Origin: Clostridia bacterium
Lineage (GTDB): Bacteria; Bacillota; Clostridia; Oscillospirales; Acutalibacteraceae
NCBI GenBank assembly: GCA_017550105.1
Contig: JAFYLQ010000026.1
Location: 1-44,491, forward strand
DNA length: 44,491 bases
Direction: 5' to 3'
The translations under genes were made by a program, and so were the position numbers. Of the stretch, positions 41,781 to 44,491 are shown one piece after another. A model generated the notes under the pieces. That model was not told where the DNA came from. It did not search any database and saw only the letters and a list, made by a program, of their open reading frames with translations. Each line of letters starts with the position of its first letter. The first letter of the stretch is position 1.

Positions 41781-42443
41781 ATGGCTAAAAAGCTTGATGC
41801 CAACAAAATTATACTTATTATTGCGGCGGGATTGATTGCAATTGCGGTTCTTATAACCTGTGTCGCTTCAATTTACGAGCATTCATTAAAGGATAAGGGT
41901 GAAACAAAGCCCGACGTCAGTGTTTCTGAAACTGTAAATAAGGACGACAAGACTCCCGACACAACAAAAGCCGACGCTAACAAGCCCGATACAACCAAGT
42001 CCTCTGCAACAACAAACAAAAACGGTGCAGGCAAATACAAGGTTATAACCAAGGACGACCCCCTCGGTATTCGTATTCAGGCGGCTAAGGACTCCGAAAG
42101 AGTAAGCGAAATCCCCAAGGGCGCAGAGGTTGAAATCCTCACGGTGTTCGACAAGTGGGGCTACGTAAGCTACAACGGTGTTGGCGGTTGGGTTTCAATG
42201 GAATACGTTGAGCTTGTTTCTGCAACGAACGTAACCGTTAAGCACGAGCCCGGCAAATACACTATAGCAACGCAAGACGACCCCCTCGGCATAAGAACAA
42301 AGCCCGAGCAGGATGCTGAACGTGCAGGTGAAGTACCTAAGGGTGAGGAAGTTGAAATACTTGCAGTTTACGGCGAATGGGGTTACGTTGAGTACAACGG
42401 CATTAACGGTTGGCTCTCATTCCAATACCTTAAAAAGGCATAA
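41781..42443 (+). CDS. membrane-anchored protein with two bacterial SH3 domains
   Basis: 220 residues. One membrane helix (about residues 10-28) is followed by a Thr/Lys/Asp-rich linker with repeated PDTTK units and two SH3b repeats of about 65 residues. Each repeat has the core DDPLGIR, then P-KG-EVEIL, WGYV-YNG and GW. The domains face outside, and SH3b domains often bind peptidoglycan or peptides, so a cell wall role is likely. No catalytic domain is present. GGCGGAG precedes the ATG. The radical SAM gene starts three bases after its stop. Confidence 0.85.
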   Translation: MAKKLDANKIILIIAAGLIAIAVLITCVASIYEHSLKDKGETKPDVSVSETVNKDDKTPDTTKADANKPDTTKSSATTNKNGAGKYKVITKDDPLGIRIQAAKDSERVSEIPKGAEVEILTVFDKWGYVSYNGVGGWVSMEYVELVSATNVTVKHEPGKYTIATQDDPLGIRTKPEQDAERAGEVPKGEEVEILAVYGEWGYVEYNGINGWLSFQYLKKA

Positions 42444-42446
42444 TTT

Positions 42447-43337
42447 ATGTATATCTGTAACGATTGTCCAAGAAAATGTAACGTAGAAAGAAAAGCTCTT
42501 ACCCATAAAGGTAAGGGCTTTTGCCGTATGGGTGAAAACCCTGTTATTGCACGTGCGGATTTGCACTTTTGGGAAGAGCCACCCATCAGTGGCACCAATG
42601 GTAGCGGAACTGTGTTTTTTACGGGTTGTAATTTGCAATGCAGTTTTTGCCAGAATGAGAAAATCAGCCGTGGTAAATTCGGCAAGGTAATCAGTGTTGA
42701 TGAACTAAAAGACATTTACAACGAGCTAATTTCAAAGGGTGCTCATAACATCAATCTTGTTACAGGCTCACATTTTATTGATGCAATTGTTAAATCTTTA
42801 GATGAGCCCCTCCCCGTTCCTGTTGTATATAACTGCGGCGGTTACGAAAGCATAGATTCTTTGAAAAAGCTTGAAGGTAAAATTGACATCTACCTGCCCG
42901 ATTTAAAATATTCGGACAATTCCCTTGCCAAAAGATATTCAAACGCACCCGATTATTTTGAAATTACAACCAATGCTATAAAGGAAATGCACCGTCAGGT
43001 GGGCTACCCCGTTTTTAATGATGATGGAATTATGCTAAAGGGCGTAATTATACGTCACCTTATTTTACCCGGTCAGCTTGACAATACCAAAAGAGTTATT
43101 GACTGGGTTAAAAATAATTTTAAAGACGGTGAAGTGCTTTTTAGTCTTATGAGTCAGTTTACACCTATAAGCACCTGCAATATTGATTCGCTTAACCGAA
43201 GAATCACCCAAGAGGAATATGATGAAATTGCCGATTACCTTTATGATTCGGGAATTGAAGACGGCTTTATGCAGGAGTTATCCTCTGCCTCCGAGGAATA
43301 CGTTCCGCCCTTTGAAAACGGCAAAAATTTAGATTAA
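42447..43337 (+). CDS. PflX-type radical SAM protein (PFL-activase-like)
   Basis: 296 residues. An N-terminal Cys cluster (C4, C7, C11 and C26 within MYICNDCPRKCN and KGFCRMG) precedes the radical SAM motif GCNLQCSFCQN. The barrel continues with VTGSHFIDAI, YNCGGYES and DIYLPDLKYSD. This pattern fits the uncharacterised pyruvate formate-lyase activase homologues called PflX (COG1313). It lacks the glycyl radical enzyme partner next to it, so its substrate is unknown. The start is three bases after the SH3 gene, with AAGG in the end of that gene, so they are co-transcribed. Confidence 0.85.
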   Translation: MYICNDCPRKCNVERKALTHKGKGFCRMGENPVIARADLHFWEEPPISGTNGSGTVFFTGCNLQCSFCQNEKISRGKFGKVISVDELKDIYNELISKGAHNINLVTGSHFIDAIVKSLDEPLPVPVVYNCGGYESIDSLKKLEGKIDIYLPDLKYSDNSLAKRYSNAPDYFEITTNAIKEMHRQVGYPVFNDDGIMLKGVIIRHLILPGQLDNTKRVIDWVKNNFKDGEVLFSLMSQFTPISTCNIDSLNRRITQEEYDEIADYLYDSGIEDGFMQELSSASEEYVPPFENGKNLD

Positions 43338-43373
43338 ATAAGTAACAAACAGTTCAGAACACCATATTATGTA

Positions 43374-43399
43374 TTGAAGTTTTAACCCGATAACTTCAA
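43374..43399 (+). terminator. hairpin between the PflX-type and Cys-rich genes
   Basis: TTGAAGTT (43374-43381) pairs with AACTTCAA (43392-43399) around ten bases, followed by ATAATTTTC. A weak terminator or a leader hairpin for the next gene. Confidence 0.4.
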
Positions 43400-43420
43400 A
43401 TAATTTTCAGGAGGCATAAT

Positions 43421-44263
43421 ATGGCTGACAAAAAGACATTTGGTACAAATGACCTCAACCATATCAAAGAAGCCATCTGCGTTGACACAAACCGTGTTTA
43501 CGATTCCTGTGCCGACAAGGATTGCCTTACGGATTTAAGAGTTTACCTTACGGACTGCAATCAGAATATTCTTGAATCCGCCACATCTGTACGCCCCAGA
43601 TGTGCACAGATACTTAACTGCGTTATTGAGGTTGAAAGGGTGCCTTTTAACAAGGGCTGCTATTCAGTTGACCTGACGTTCTTTGTAAAGGTTACTCTTG
43701 ACGCTTTAACCTGCCCCACGTCACCTCCCGCCACAATTGAGGGTCTTGTAACCTTCAACAAAAAGTGCATTCTTTATGGTAGTGACGGCAACGTCAAAAT
43801 ATTTACATCAAGCTACGTTAGTAACGGCAACGATGAACAGATGCCTGTTACAAACTCTAACCCCAAGGCAAAGGTTCAGTGTGTTGACCCCATTGTGCTT
43901 GACGCAAAAATATGCAGAATATGTGATTGCTGTAACACCTTGGGTGACTGCTGTGACTGTGTACCCCGAAATATATGTTGTTGCTTTGATGGTAGCTTTG
44001 GTAATTACGGTGAAAAAGCAATTAAGGTTACATTGGGTGTATTTACCATTATTCAGCTTGAACGCGATGTGCAGATGCTCATACCCGCTTACGATTTCTG
44101 TGTACCCACAAAGGAATGCTGTTGCGATACAGAGGACCCCTGTGACACGTTCAGAAGAATCAGCTTCCCTATTGATGAATTCTTCCCGCCCAACAGTAAC
44201 GACAGCAATTGCGGATGCAGTTGCTCCTACACACCTAATAACAACTGCGGATGCGGTAAATAA
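43421..44263 (+). CDS. Cys-rich conserved protein of unknown function
   Basis: 280 residues with 30 Cys, many in pairs and triplets (RICDCCN, GDCCDC, ICCCFDG, ECCCDTEDPC) and a Cys/Gly tail (CGCSCS, NCGCGK). No signal peptide or membrane segment. The non-Cys core (TFGTNDLNHIKEAICVDTNR, VPFNKGCYSVDLTFFVKVTL, LIPAYDFCVP, FPIDEFFPP) looks like a beta-rich conserved scaffold; I recall similar unnamed proteins in Clostridia. Cytoplasmic metal binding or a disulphide-linked shell such as a spore layer are both possible, and neither is shown. CAGGAGG precedes the ATG. A strong terminator follows. Confidence 0.8.
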   Translation: MADKKTFGTNDLNHIKEAICVDTNRVYDSCADKDCLTDLRVYLTDCNQNILESATSVRPRCAQILNCVIEVERVPFNKGCYSVDLTFFVKVTLDALTCPTSPPATIEGLVTFNKKCILYGSDGNVKIFTSSYVSNGNDEQMPVTNSNPKAKVQCVDPIVLDAKICRICDCCNTLGDCCDCVPRNICCCFDGSFGNYGEKAIKVTLGVFTIIQLERDVQMLIPAYDFCVPTKECCCDTEDPCDTFRRISFPIDEFFPPNSNDSNCGCSCSYTPNNNCGCGK

Positions 44264-44267
44264 AAGC

Positions 44268-44302
44268 AAGGAGATACAGAAAACCTGTATCTCCTTAATT
44301 TT
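44268..44302 (+). terminator. terminator of the Cys-rich gene
   Basis: AAGGAGATACAG (44268-44279) pairs perfectly with CTGTATCTCCTT (44285-44296) around AAAAC, followed by AATTTTAT. Confidence 0.85.
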
Positions 44303-44321
44303 ATCCCTCATATACGAGAGA

Positions 44322-44439
44322 ACGGTTCTGTGTCTTATTGATTATTCACACGAACAATCCCCGAATCCTAATTTTAAAATAAAAAAACTATCGGTTTTAA
44401 AGAAATTTTAAGACTCTCAAGACCGAGACACAGAACCGT
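44322..44439. repeat. REP-like inverted repeat pair
   Basis: ACGGTTCTGTGTCT (44322-44335) and its exact reverse complement (44426-44439) flank about 90 AT-rich bases. This sequence type is one I associate with repeats around REP-type (IS200-like) transposases in Firmicutes; no transposase lies inside the window. Confidence 0.65.
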
Positions 44440-44491
44440 CCCCTGTCTTACTCAATGCAATTTCGGAGCGTTAAGACCGAGACATAGAACC
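44419..44491 (+). repeat. direct repeat running off the window edge
   Basis: The 19 bases at 44419-44437 recur at 44473-44491 with one C-to-T change. The second copy ends exactly at the window edge, so the repeat array continues to the right. Confidence 0.7.

Overview
The window is a stretch of ordinary chromosome from a low-to-moderate GC Gram-positive bacterium, most likely a gut-type Clostridia member of the Oscillospiraceae/Ruminococcaceae kind. The evidence is GGAGG-type ribosome binding sites almost everywhere, AddAB instead of RecBCD, FtsEX next to an M23 hydrolase, an ECF transporter core, a ClpE-type unfoldase, and several Clostridia-restricted families (DUF4830, DUF5711, DUF378, a Cys-rich unknown). 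The lineage is inferred from gene content; no 16S gene is present.

Layout. 1-301: end of a tRNA-Gly, a tRNA-Trp with consensus promoter and terminator, and a 58-bp hairpin repeat. 343-3202: a B12-type radical SAM protein and a divergent lipoprotein. 3242-10106 (minus): addB-addA. 10272-17601: a small membrane protein, greA, an unknown protein, the ftsE-ftsX-M23 hydrolase operon, a PucR-type regulator, a DUF4830 protein and rsuA. 17809-21286 (plus): a large secreted LCAT-like hydrolase and mtaB. 21371-22094: a tRNA cluster (Gly, Arg, His, Gln), then a structured insert carrying a second copy of the tRNA-Gln 3' end, then a 172-bp array of small hairpins related to the one at 244-301. 22188-25359: dCMP deaminase, a metallophosphoesterase, and a cation efflux transporter divergent from a TetR regulator.

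25396-41594 (minus) is one long co-directional run in transcription order ruvC-ruvA-ruvB-glmM-methyltransferase-ecfA1-ecfA2-ecfT-truA-DUF5711-cvpA-pgsA-clpE-(terminator)-GTPase/NYN fusion-cysK. Most junctions are a few bases or overlap, so translation is probably coupled. 41781-44263 (plus): an SH3-domain membrane protein, a PflX-type radical SAM protein and a Cys-rich conserved unknown. The right edge (44322-44491) holds inverted and direct repeats of the kind that flank REP-type mobile elements.

The most interesting items are: (1) a Tet(M)/EF-G-like translational GTPase fused in one polypeptide to a Rae1/YacP-type NYN endoribonuclease, which suggests a ribosome A-site mRNA-cleaving factor; (2) the modular hairpin-array repeats after tRNA terminators; (3) the structured insert behind tRNA-Gln, which has its own possible promoter, several stems, a tRNA-like CCA-ended tail and a terminator, and could be a small RNA or a tRNA-targeted element; (4) compact overlaps between terminators, promoters and ribosome binding sites.
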